Part shown: positions 13,158 to 24,691 of the stretch, one piece after another
Position numbering within the stretch: the first letter of the stretch is position 1
How the letters are laid out: the number at the start of each line of letters is the position of its first letter
Assembly: GCA_023078555.1 (NCBI GenBank)
Contig: CM041199.1
Span: forward strand, 310,001 to 374,000
Reading direction: 5' to 3'
Source: Ulva prolifera
Lineage: Eukaryota > Chlorophyta > Ulvophyceae > Ulvales > Ulvaceae
Length of the DNA: 64,000 nucleotides
Notes under the pieces: model-generated
Database searches by the model: none
What the model was told of the DNA's origin: nothing
What the model saw: only the letters and a program-made list of their open reading frames with translations
Program-made: the position numbers and the translations under genes

Positions 13158-13864
13158 ATAGTGGGAATCTTGTCGCATCAAGCCGTTCGTGGTCGGATGG
13201 TACGTCCCGCGGACATGGTCTTCAGGACTCGGACGCTGAATGTTCGCTCGTGCCCGCTGGCCAGCTGAGTCGCGCTCCGATTGCGACAGGGCAAGCACAG
13301 CTGCCGCCATCTTTGTGGACACTGCGGCACTATTTGAGCCATGTCCATGTGCAAGCAAGCATGAGAGATTCCTGCCTATTTGTCAGCGCTAGCGCCGAGA
13401 TGTTGTGGGCTCCGTTCGGCGCCGTGCTGGGATCCAGTCGTAGCGATCCACGAACGCCAGTGCCAGCGCTGAGGCATGCACGTCGTGAACGTCAAGAAAC
13501 TTAAAGTCAACCTGGGTTTAACATGCTTGCTTGCAGACACACGTGGCGTGACTTTCTCCCGAATATTCAATATGGGCGACCAGCCACTCCAGCTGTGGCC
13601 ACAGTCAGTTTGACCTGGGGATGACAGTGCGCTTACGTTGTGGTCACCTGTGTCCTGAGATGTCCGGCCGCTCATCGATACTATAGTATCATCGCGACCC
13701 GCACGTCATGAGCGAAGCAAGAGACAGCACTGAGTCATAAGGAGGTCTGGTGCATTTACACGTACATGCCGCACAGTGTACAATTGGCTATGAATAGTCC
13801 TGCTTCAATGCTGTCAACCGCTTCTGCTGAACCCTGTACATACATATGGAGATGCCACAAGACC

Positions 13865-13914
13865 TAGCTGGTTCATAGCTCGCCTGCTGCCGCAGGCGAG
13901 CTATGAACCAGCTA
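13865..13914. repeat. Perfect 22-bp inverted repeat with 6-base loop
   Basis: Arms 13865-13886 and 13893-13914 are exact reverse complements separated by CTGCCG. It lies about 250 bases upstream of the likely start codon of the Vps62-like gene, so it could sit in its promoter or 5' leader. Confidence 0.9.
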
Positions 13915-14158
13915 TGCCACTGGCAGTGGCAGTGCCAGTCTGCACTCGTCACTTGAAGCAAAGCTGTGTCTGTCCCAGAGAACCAGTCAGTATACCTACT
14001 TCATACAGGTATGATAGTAGCTCGTGCCATCAGTGATGGTCACCGGTCAGGACGTGGTGCAGGTGTCCCCACCACCTGCCGCGCCGCTCCTGCACGCGCC
14101 CTCCACCACCGACACAGAACCGAAGCACGGCCACACAGCATGGCCGCTGCGGCTGTGC

Positions 14159-17100
14159 ATGCCCCGCCTGCTGCCGGCGGGGCTGCTCGCCGCCGTGCTG
14201 CTCATGCATGCAGCCGGCCGCGCAGCGGCCCGCTTCACCAACAGGCCGCGGCCGTGCGATTTCCCGGCCGAGCCGGCGTTCCCAGAAAAGCCGGTCTGTC
14301 CGCCGACGACCCTGACGAGGCAGGACGCCGCCCGCCTTGCATGGCGGTGCGCTTCCGGACGCGAAGCATGCTTGCATGCCAGCTGCTCACGTATAGCTCT
14401 GCCCGCCTAGGCAGCGACTGCTTCCAGCACCGCGGCCTCTTCCATATGCATGGCTTCCAAGAGCCAGCGCCGCGGCCACCCTTGGCCTCGCTCCTCCATG
14501 CATGCGTGTACAGTGCATGCCTGGTCTACACCGCCTCGCCGATTGTGTTGCGTGATGGCGGCGGTGTGCGGTGCTCCTGGTCTTGCCATGCATGTTCTCT
14601 GCACCTGCGGTGATGCCTGCCACTCCGGCTTGGCCCTCCGAGTTGTGACACCCCCGCCCCCCCGACAGTATATGTAGCTGGTCACACAATGTCAATCAGC
14701 CCGTGCGTGCATGTTCGACATGCGGGCGCAGGCATGCGTCCTGCCACGATTTTCATGCGGAGGCGCGCACTAGGTGGTCAATGTGCTGCACATCAAAGCG
14801 AGGCCTCTTACAGGCCAATCTCCTACGAGTCAGTGACCAGCAACCCTGATGTACCAGACTTTGCTTCACTGAAGTGATGCGCCTACGGGCCGTGCTTGGA
14901 CCAGCCTGGGTTCTTGACTTGAGTCATCCCGGCAAGATGGACTAGCACGCGATGCCCGGTCGCGTGCAGCTTGTTGGCAGCATGTACCCTTTCCTATAGA
15001 TTTCTGAATTCACCTTGACGAGGGATAGCCTGTTTTTTGCCGTTGACTTGTTTCCCAGTATAGTTGGCTGTGCATGCATGCATTGATATTTGTTGCAGGC
15101 CCGGGCGCGCGAAGGTGTCACGGCCGGCTGGCGTGTCCTCAACATGCATATGTTTGCGCGTGCAGGTTTGCGCCCGAGCTGCGCTTCCATCCCCTTGAGG
15201 ACTCGTTCCCCATCGACCCGGCGGAGTGGTTCGCCAACGCGAGCATCTCCGCGCCCCGCGCACTGCTGCGCGCGCCGCTGCCCGGCCGTGACTGCTCGCA
15301 GCCCGGCGGCCGCTGCCGCGTGCCGGCCACGGCATGGGAGCAGCTGCGGGCTCGCAGCGAGTGGTGCGCCTGCCACTGTGCTGTGCTGCGCTGCGCTGCG
15401 CTACGCTGTGCTGCGCTATGCTGCGCTACAGCTATGCCGAGTTGACTGTATTGACCACGTTTGACCCTATAGGATGAGTATACCCTAGCGTTGGGCCGCC
15501 TTGCAGCATTTTTGGAGCTGCCATCCAGAAGCATTACCTGAATGTTCGGAATTGATCTATGCGATCGGGCCTGACGCCCCAAGGCTGGCCCCATTGCTAC
15601 CCTGCGGAGCTAGATTGCCGATGTGCATTTGTTTTGTCTCAACAAAGTCAGAACCTTGCCCGGCAATTGCAATTGTTGCAGCATCAGCATGTGCGGCGCT
15701 GCAGCGGGCCGGGCGTGGGCCGCCTGCGTGGGTGTGCAACATGCCACTCTACAGCAGAAACAATTGACATACTGGCCACGGCAAATGCCTATTATCAAAC
15801 ACAGAAATGTTGATGTCGATACAAATCGACAGAATCACATCATTATCCGCAACAACGTGGGGTCATATCCATGCAACGCCCCGCTGGTGTCCCCGCTTCG
15901 GCCGCGCCGCCGCCCGCCTCCCCGCCGCGGCTACGACCCCAAAATAGGTTTTAGGTGCTAACACCCAGACTGGGTGTGCTTGTCTGTGATGCGTGCTGGT
16001 GGTTTCGCCCTGGGGTCAACAATCGTGGTGCTCCCTGCCTCTCTGGCTGCGTCCTTGTCACGCGTCCCATCTACATATGCATGTCACAGCCTCCCGCGCG
16101 CCCGGCCTCGACAACGCCGCGCGAGCCCCCCCTGTCCCCCACCGTCCACAGAGCCGTTCGACCCCGCCACCGCAGCTTCGACCCCCAAAAGGCTTTCCAG
16201 TGCTAAACACTCGTCTGTCGAGCAGCTAGCGCCTCCACACACCCTCGCCCACACGCGGGTGCGCATCCCCCACGTGCACCAGGTAGTACCCCCACACCGG
16301 CCATGGCACCGTCCCGACACACCCCAACGCACGCGGGAACGCGCGGTCTGGGCCCGACACATACCAACGCTCAGCCATCGCTGAGCGCAAATAGGTCTTT
16401 AGAGCTGAGGGGCCCCGTGTGGCAGTGTACATTATAGCAAATTCCATCAGAGCGTCCACTCGGAGTGGCCGTCTGCGGTGGTCACCGTGGCCCGACATGC
16501 ACGCAGCTCCGCATGGGGTGGTGTCACACGGTCGTCAGTGGACATGGCTGTCAGGTATGTGAATGGCTTCACACTACACCTGCAGGCTAGCTTGTTATTC
16601 ATACGGGGGCCGGGCACTGCTGATGGAATTCCTTTTTAAATATTATATATATTACCCATAGGATATATATTACCCATATGGGTTGCAGGTGTCACTGTGC
16701 AATGCCTTCGGTGCAACCTGCCCCTCTGACGCCGCCCTTGTAAAATGTTCTACGCGTACACAAGAGTTTCTACGTAGCATGCGGGGTCAGGCGGGCCTGT
16801 TCGGCGCACTCGTTGAGCCATACTAGTCCTGCGCTGCCTGCTGTGCATGCTGGCGGTACCACGAGGGACACGTGTACTCTGGCAGCGCACGCTTGCAGGC
16901 ATGCCGGGATGTCCATGCATGTATCTACTTATGATTGCAAAAGAGTGAACGGGAGAAAAATGCATGTATCTGCACCGTGTGCAAGTGGTGTGTTGCTGTG
17001 CATATGCATGGACACATTCATGCACAGTTGCAACCACGTGTGCACACACCAGCTGCAGTACTAGTGGCGGCGCGAGCAGTCACGACCTCGCACGACATTC

Positions 17101-20100
17101 ATTGCTGCGTAGTTCTCCGCCATCAGGTTTGCCACTGCCTTCTGTATGCCCTTGCTGCTGATGCCGTGGTTTTAGAGCAGGATGCGGAGGGTCTGTACAG
17201 ACATGTGCAGAGGATAGCACCTGGCCATAAATCCTTGATTCGTCAAATGTGAAGATCCCATATGTAAACACATCGATCAGCATCGTTGCATGTACACTAT
17301 CACGTTGGCTGCCTATCACGTTGCCATCGCCTGAGCAATTGACCATCGCTTGACAATGCGTGCACCACTGGCACGCACCGACGTTGACAATCGCAGTCGT
17401 CATGACGACCTGCAGCGTGTCAAAGGTCGAGAAAACGGGCAAACACATAAACTTCAAATTTTGCTTGATAAATTATGTATGTAGCCGACCCTGGAGCAAC
17501 GAGGCAGAAGCCTGTGCCAGCCAAACAGGGGTGGCTACGAGGGTTGAAGAGAAGGTTCCAACAACACGGGTTGAAAATAAGGTACCAACAACGCGAAAGC
17601 GTAAAAAATGGGGCGCCACGGAGAAATCAAACTGCGCCCATCTCACAGGTGACTGAGAAGTCATATAGCATTATGTAGTTACTATCGCGAAGGGCCCAAG
17701 GATGGTGCGGCACGTCCTCGTGTCGCGCGAACGAGCCAGAACGGCGGGTGACGCCCCCCGGCCCCCCAACCTGGTCACTCAAGTAGCAACAACACATCAC
17801 GTGAAAATTTTCTTCACATTTTTGCAGTACAAAAGCGTCGAACTGACCGAGAGAGAACTGTACTGACTACATTCTGACAAAAAACCTCCGTAAAAAGCAA
17901 AGCAAAGAAAGATAGGTGCCCCTTTCCCCGCACTGCCTCAGGGACCTATCCCCGACCAGCTATAACATTTGTTTGTACACACCGAGACTTATGATGAAGT
18001 CCGTAGATACTCTCCAGGGCTCTTGGTTGCGTCCTCACCTGCCAAAACACGCCTTTGTCAAGAAAACTGTAGGGTCTAGCTAACAGATGTGCGTGCTGAG
18101 ATACCGGGTCGAAAATTTCACAGAGTGAGCTGTTAGCCAAGCAGCATACGGTTATGTCAGTGTTTTCATAAATGTAGGCACTTGCTGTGTACAATGTGGC
18201 CCTTAAGGAAAATTAAGGCAAATTTGCCAGCATGCAGCTGATTCGCACATGTAATCTGACATCTATAATCATCATGAGGAAGCTCCAGGTGTATCATCAC
18301 GCTCTCTCGTTTGAGTGGCTGCGTAACGTTTCGTTGTGTGTGCTGCCATACTGTATGCTCGGCATGTTCGTAAACAGTTCGCAGGTCAGAGTGGCTAGGG
18401 GGGTGCGCGCGTTGTGTACGCACCATGCACCGACGTTTGACAACGGTGACTTCGATCGCGTGTTTCAAGACAAAATTTTAGGCAAAAAGCAGAAATGGCA
18501 TCATATAATTTGTTAATTTGTGTATGTGGATGACCCTAGAGCAACGAGGAAGAATCCTGTGCCTGTCCAATAAGGGTGGCTACGGGCGTAAGGGGAAGCT
18601 AACGACACTGCAAAAGCGCAAAGGAAGCGGCGCCACGGACAAAACAAACCGCGCCTACCTCGAGGCTGACTAAAAAGTCATATAGCATGAGGTGTGTGTG
18701 CCGTCGTGAAGGACCAAACGGGGCTCGGCGTCGCCTCGCGGCCCGAACGAGTTTTCACAGCGAGGAACACCCCCCGTCGGACCAAACATGTCAAAGAAAG
18801 AAGCAGCAATACAGTACCTAAATAAAAATCAAATAAAAGTGAGATATCAGTATCCAGGTTTGAACTGGAGACCTTGTGCGTGTGAGGCACACGTGATAAC
18901 CAACTACACCATACTGACTTGTTTGCTACCCTGATTAAAAATAAACTTATTATAGTTGCTAATTATTTTGGCTACAATGATACAGTGGCAGCACACTACT
19001 AGGTATAGTATTGACCTATGAGCTCATGCAAGTTGAGCTTTGCAGCGTGAATGGTCAGTGCTGGTTGTATACCATGGCATGTGTAGCTGGCTTCCATGGC
19101 TTGAGGAAGTCCTTCGCGTCCGTGGCTTCCACACCACATGTGTATCCAACCAAACTGCCAGAAAATCACAGTGTATATATATTCCTCTCCTAAATACCGA
19201 CAGACACCATGCTCACGCCATGGCGACCAGATCTTGGCGAACTCCGCTTTACAGTCAACACAAGCAGAGTCCAGTCCAGTCAATTCAATCAAGATTTGCT
19301 CGGCCAGATCTAGATCTTGCTGGGCCATGTCCTCCGGTATCAGGTGCGTAGGCTACATAGTCTGCAGCAGACTGTGACAACTTGAACTCCGGATGCCCAG
19401 GGGCACATCAGCCCCGGGGCCACATCAGGCCGGGGCCACATCAGCCCGGGGCACCTGCAGGAACACATCAAGCAGCGGCACTGACTTCGCCGCGGACGCG
19501 ATCGCCAGCGTCATCCAGAACCCTGACCTGCCAATCGCAGAGAAGCGCACGCTGATCGCCGGCGCGCCCTTCGACCGCCGCGGCCGCTCCGGCGCGCCGA
19601 TGGCGTTCTCGATGTTTGAGGAGCAGGCCGGCAACGCGTGGGTGTTTGCGTTCCACCCCTTCTACGGCTGGAACGGCTGCAGCAACCAGGCATTCGCGCA
19701 GCGCGTGTCGGACACCGTCTTTGATGTCGAGGAGTACTTCCTCTGTCCCATTGGTGCGGCCCCCTCTGGCTTCCTCTAGATCTCTGCGACCATGTGCAAG
19801 CCTTGCACGGGTTCTGGGTTTTGCTTTCGAGACAACAACCAGGATCTTTTCGGATAGACCGATCGAATTAAATTTAATAGTACCGTCCTTATCCTTGCTT
19901 CATGTTGTCCGTGAGCATCCTGAGAGGCCCATGCAAGGACGCTGCGAGGCTGCTGTAAGGACAACGTTGTTGCCTCAGTGCTGGTCGTGTGTGGTGCCCC
20001 ATCTCCCCAGCAGATGCTCTCCCGCAGCAGCCCCTCGAGCTTTTGCCACAACCATCAGACCTCAGCATGTCCTGTTCAAACCATGTACAGCGATAGCAGA

Positions 20101-22592
20101 TCTCACCTGCGCATGCGGCTGCCGACAACGGGGCCTCGAGCCGCTTCGGCCGCCCGCTGATCCTGATGTCCTGCACTCGCCCAATGCATGGCTAGTGCTT
20201 GTCTTAATCAATTGCTTGAGTCCCAGCTTTGCAACATTGAATCCGGCTGAGGCCGCCCGACCGCCACCTTCATATGGCCGCCCGCTCTCTGTGCTGCACT
20301 CTGCGCTGTACATGCGTTGAACCATGCCATATATCTCTCACACATGTGTGACATGTGTGGACATCCAAGGAGCTGCGAGGCCTGCTATAGCTTCAGTTTC
20401 TTCGTTTTCCCCTTCTCTTTTGCAGCACGCCGAGCCGGCGCCGCCTGCAGGCGCCCACGAGATGGACCTCGAGTACGTCGGCGCCTACGTCTGCCCCGCC
20501 GACCTCGAGAAGCCGAAGCGCACCTCGCGCAGCACGCAGCGTGGCGGTGCCGACTCGGACGGCGCCGGGCCGGCCAGCGGCGCGGTGGTCGATGTCAGCA
20601 CGGCGGCGCTACAGCGTGCGCTGCGGCGCGTGCAGTACTCGCAGCACGGGGCACGCGCCGAGTTTGACTGCGAGGAGGGGCAGTGCCCGTTTGAGGAGGG
20701 CGCCGCGGCGCCGAGCGGCCTCGTGGCGTATGTCGGGCTGTTCTCGCACGCGATGTACCCCCGCGCGAGCATCCTCTGGGTGCGCCTCGCGGCACTCACA
20801 GCGCGCGCAGCATGCACAGCACGGTCGATGACCTGTGAGCGCGCGCCAGGCTGTACAATGAGTACGGTAGAATGCATGCACTGAATGTATGTTGCAGCCT
20901 AATATTGTATTGTATGTACCTCTCCGCCTGGATACGTATGAGTACTTCTCGAAACAAGTACATGCATGTGCTAGGGCCAAGATGGCTATAGTGCCCGGAT
21001 CATGATGTCTGCAGGCCCAAATGCCACCCACTCGCATGCGCCCATGTACACACGATAGCGACAATACCATACGTGCACACATGCAGCAGCCCCTAACCCA
21101 CTCTGGCCAGCTGCGCCCCCAGCCTCCTCCTGTAGCCACATCCCCCGCTGCATGGCTATCGCGGGCACGAATGTGAATACGGCGCGGCGAATGCAGGTGT
21201 ACGCGCAGGGCGACGCGCGCGGCCTCGACATCCCCCCCGCCGTCGCGGCCATCGTCAACAGCCTCCTCGACCGCATGGGCCGGGAGGGCATCTTCATCGC
21301 CGACCGCACCGCCGGCTCCGCCGCCGCGGGCCGCCGCTGGGTGCCCGCCGCCGGCAACCTGCGCCGGCTGCCGGCGCTGGCGGAGGTGGAGGCACGGGAC
21401 GCGTGGGCCGCGTTCCCGGGCAGCTGGGGCATCGATAACCTTGTGGCAGAGCGGTTTGCGGTGACGTGCGTGTCGGGAGTGCGGAGCGTGCAGACAGGCC
21501 ATGAAAAGCAAGGTTCCTTCCCCCCCCCCCCCCCCCTTGTGACTGCTGTCAAGCCGCTGTGATCCGGTCTCCACGTGTTCGGTCTCCGCAGGTGAGCGGT
21601 CCAGGGTTGAGGGCGCGGATCAAGTGTCCTCCGTCATTCAGATTTAACGCAACCTGGGCATCAGGGGTTCATTTCCTTCCCGCCCGTGTCTCCCTTTCAT
21701 TGGTGAAAAGATAGGCGAGGTAGCACTGTATACGTATTTGCATCCACTCACTTTGTGTGGTCTGAGGCGGGAGTGCTCTGGCCGGCCACAATGCCGCAGC
21801 GCCTGCATGCCATATTCCACCTTGATCTGCTAGCTTTAAAGTTCGAGTTGCCCCATCTCTCTCCCTCAAGTCATCTTCTCTTCCTCAATGCAACCGCACG
21901 CGGTGCAGCTGTGCGCCTGTTGTCTCCAGTTCAGGCTCACAGATAGTGCCGGCGATGTTGCATATGCATGCAGCCGTGGCCAGAGGTGCTCACTGGATCT
22001 TCCCAACCTTACCTGTGACATCTCAAAAAATCGCCCATCTCACTCCATGTGCAAGCAAGTCTCACGAGCTGCTTCATGGTGCATACGCTAGTAGCCATTC
22101 ATCACACATGCATCTGAACATTGCACCTCCGCAACAACAAAGACGCAATGTGGCTGCGCCGGCGGGTGCCGGCGGTTGGATTGACCCAAATTCCAACGGG
22201 TCACAGCAGCATGCATGTGTGCGCAGGCCCCTGTGCGGGTTCGCACCCGGCGTACAAGGCCGTCGCCGACGCGCTGCGTGCTGTGGACGCGGCCGACACG
22301 TTTGCCGCGATCGACATCGAGGCCTCCCAGGCGGCCCCGCAGACGACCGCCCCGCGGCGCACTGGACCCCTCTTCCGGGGCTACTCCACCGCCTGGCTGC
22401 GCGAGCGCGGCGCTTTCCTCTGGACCAAGGTGCGGCTGCCGCCCAGTGATCTCCGGCTCGGCAGGATCTCAGCCGAGAACGTTCGAATGCGACGATCTTG
22501 TGTGCTGGCTAAAGGTTTGCTGTTTTGAGTCACTGTTTGCAGTCCTGCAGGTCTGCGAGCTGGCCACTGCAGATGGTGCAATGACTGTGTAA
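14159..22592 (+). CDS. Secreted Vps62-like (DUF946 family) protein
   Basis: Seven exons: 14159-14346, 15166-15363, 19461-19753, 20451-20779, 21197-21465, 22207-22429, 22551-22592; all phases agree, giving 513 residues. The start was chosen because MPRLLPAGLLAAVLLMHAAG is a good signal peptide; an in-frame ATG at 14036 is the alternative. Exon 2 opens FAPELRFHPLEDSF...DPAEWF, matching the N-terminal Vps62 signature. Exon 3 has GAPMAFSMFEE and FAFHPFYGWNG. Exon 4 begins with AHEMDLEYV and contains VQYSQHG and GLFSHAMYP, corresponding to the family's 'HEGDWE' and 'SHAxYP' blocks (the usual Gly-Asp-Trp is Met-Asp-Leu here). Exon 5 has IFIADRT, RRWVPAAGNLRRLP and AAFPGSWG. The family was named from a yeast vacuolar sorting gene, but its biochemical function is unclear. 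The acceptor of exon 6 is the least certain; exon 4 could instead start at 20426 with a different upstream donor. Donors are nearly all GTGCG. Confidence 0.7.
17460..17740. repeat. Dispersed repeat, copy 1
   Basis: Resembles 18500-18770: both carry the series GTAGCCGACCCTGGAGCAACG / GTGGATGACCCTAGAGCAACG-like start, CCTGTGCC, GGGTGGCTACG, GCGCCACGGA, and CTGA...AAGTCATATAGCAT in the same order with similar spacing. The copies are clearly diverged. Confidence 0.7.
18500..18770. repeat. Dispersed repeat, copy 2
   Basis: Second copy of the repeat at 17460-17740, in the same orientation and about 1.04 kb downstream, ending about 75 bases before the tRNA-Val. No terminal repeats or target-site duplication could be identified by eye. 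Confidence 0.65.
18845..18918 (-). tRNA. tRNA-Val (anticodon CAC)
   Basis: A 74-base cloverleaf folds on the minus strand. The acceptor stem GTCAGTA/TACTGAT pairs over 7 positions (one G-U). The D arm reads GTGT...TCAC, the anticodon stem TGTGC/GCACA encloses loop CTCACAC (anticodon CAC), and the T arm is TCCAG-TTCAAAC-CTGGA. The discriminator is A. No intron; CCA is not encoded. It lies inside intron 2 of the Vps62-like gene, antisense to it. Confidence 0.93.
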
Positions 22593-24691
22593 GCACGAGT
22601 TGACAACACTTATTATGGTGCTTCTTGTGCTGGTCGTGTCGCTGAACCAAGTTCGGTTCGTTCATGTCTAGAGTCAGATCTGCGCACTAACGTCTGTGAG
22701 CGTGCTGCGTTGCTCTGGTGTCTGCTTGGGGCGCGCAAGCCCCACAGTTAACATCATGTCCATGAGAGCAGCCTCAAGGCGCTTAATGTCGCAACTGGCG
22801 AGAGCCCTGCAACATTTGTGGCGGCCAGCTGAAGCGCAGCGGTTGTGTCACAGCAGAAAAGCCCTGCACTGAATCTCAGACTTGTAGACTGCATGTGCAG
22901 CTGCCGCAAATTGTCTGCAGTGACTTGTGGTTGCCAGTATCGTAGCATCCTGAACACGTTGATCAGCCATCATAGATCGGAGTGTGTGTGCAGGCAGAGG
23001 AGCCAAGCCTGAAGTGCCCTGCTGAGCAGCTCAGCTAGGTTTAGTGAGCTGGCCTGCTCAGCCAGCTCTTCATGCAGAGTCGATCCAGGCAGCGAGTAAC
23101 AGCGGACAGCGTGATGGTTTCAATTGGCACCTGTCCATGCATGCATGTCATTACGAGGCAAGACAGGCCTTCTGTGGCATCCTGTGTGCACCTGTTCTTG
23201 ACAGAGTGTGTATTTGTGCACACCAACATCACAAGCACTGAACTGCACAGTTTTGAGGTAGTGTCTGATGCTTCGCTGCAGCCCGGTGATTGATCCATGT
23301 GAACGTTGACGTTGTTTGCGACTGCCAACGTATGAACGTGGGTGTAACGAAGGCGGGACGGGCCATCGCCACAGAGCTTCAGCATTGCCACTCGTATGAA
23401 GTAGCATCCCGCATGAGATTGCATAGGCCATGGATTAGCTCAGCTGCCGCTGTGGATGCAGATTGATGCCTGTGTCCCCACACTGTCTGCCATCGTGACA
23501 ATAATGCCTGCATGCGTTTGCATTGGTTCTGGAGTGCGTGGCACATCATGTCTTTGATGCCGATGGCACGAGGATGAAGCACCCAGTGATCGGTTCCAGG
23601 ACTGCTGTTTCTGTCTGGGAACAACCTCAATCTCCGTCTGCAATGCAGTACCTGGAGTCTGCCGCTGCACAACATGACTGCAGGCACAGATGCTGGAATG
23701 CGTTCCGCTAGCGCTGGTCGCTTGCAAAGCTGAACAAGGACAGGCGCCCAATTCAACCACGTCCGCGATTTGCAACATCCCTTCTAATCACATGCACATA
23801 TCAAACAAGGCAAGGTCAGACTCCGGCCTGATCGTGCCAGACCAGCGGCACTGCACAAGCACTCAGTTGTCCGGACAACCTCGCAGACCTGGAGTTACAG
23901 CAGCCTGAGCTGTATGAGCGTGAGCAAATCGAAAACGTTATTCGGGGCTCTGGTTCGACAGTTTGACAGTTCTTTCCTCACCCACAAGCGGCGTGCCCCT
24001 TGGCCGCCACAGCCACAGAACCGATCCCCCCCCCCTAACCGCACACGGCTGCAGAAAGGCGCAGGCCGGACCCAGTCCCGCCATGCACGCATGAGTGCTG
24101 TCAGAAGTGATGACTCATCACCCCACAACCCCTCCCGTTGGGCATACTGAAAACCCTCACGGCGCCGGCGCCCGCGGTTGGCCTGCGGCACCCCCCCCCC
24201 CCCCCTTACATATTCATCAGCTGTGCCGCTGATTGGAAACGGCCAGCATGTCCAGGGGAGTACAGGCTGTATCCTGCCGAAAACAAGGTCGCACTGGACA
24301 CGGGGCGTGAGCTTGTGGCCACAGCGTGTGCACCCTGCCTGCGTATGCAGCTGACACCACATGCATCGGACACAGCTCTGCCCAGCACCTTGGAAACAAA
24401 TCAGCCTCAACGCACCGGACGATCTACATGCTACTAAACCGAGAGTTCACGCTCCCGTTATCTCGACTCCCGCACAGCCAATGCTGTGGCTACTGGTGCA
24501 AAAGCAGCGCGGCACGCTGCCCAGGGGCCATGGCGTGCACGTTACCTAGTTCAGTTTGATTATTTTGAGTGTGACAATCCTCCGAGACTTCCATGGAGGC
24601 AATGCCGGAGCTGCGGCGCAATTCCTAATTTCCAATGCAGCCCCGATGAAGCGACTCGGGCCGGTGCCGGAGGAGTGAGAGGTGGAAGGAA
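22593..24691. other. Convergent spacer between Vps62-like and M8 genes
   Basis: Holds the 3' UTRs of two converging genes. TGTAA overlaps the Vps62-like stop codon (22588-22592). A 17-base C run lies at about 24190-24205. No gene recognised in the short open frames. Confidence 0.45.
24206..24210 (-). terminator. Candidate poly(A) signal TGTAA for the M8 gene
   Basis: TTACA on the plus strand is TGTAA on the minus strand, the chlorophyte polyadenylation motif, about 480 bases beyond the M8 stop codon. The motif is short and the assignment is tentative. Confidence 0.35.

Larger units (their letters stand above)
11970..14158. other. Intergenic, with a hairpin and a doubtful small ORF
   Basis: Between the 1377-residue gene and the Vps62-like gene. 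It contains a short tandem duplication (GAGTACGGCGCGCGGCGAT, about 12549-12586), the perfect 22-bp hairpin at 13865-13914, and a protein-like open frame at 12918-13157. Nothing else is assignable. Confidence 0.4.
15364..19460. other. 4.1-kb intron 2 of the Vps62-like gene
   Basis: Flanking exons join in phase (a Trp codon is split). The intron begins beside a GCTGC/GCTGT pentamer-rich tract (15380-15432) and contains AT-rich duplicated motifs near 16636-16682 (ATATATTACCCAT twice), a diverged pair of about 270-bp repeats, and a complete tRNA-Val on the other strand. No additional exon is evident. Confidence 0.55.

Noticed and set aside
21152-21196. Extension of Vps62-like exon 5 upstream to an ATG at 21152
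   Set aside because: The upstream codons are open, but the GTG at 21197 directly after ATGCAG joins exon 4 in phase and aligns with the family pattern, so they are more likely intronic.
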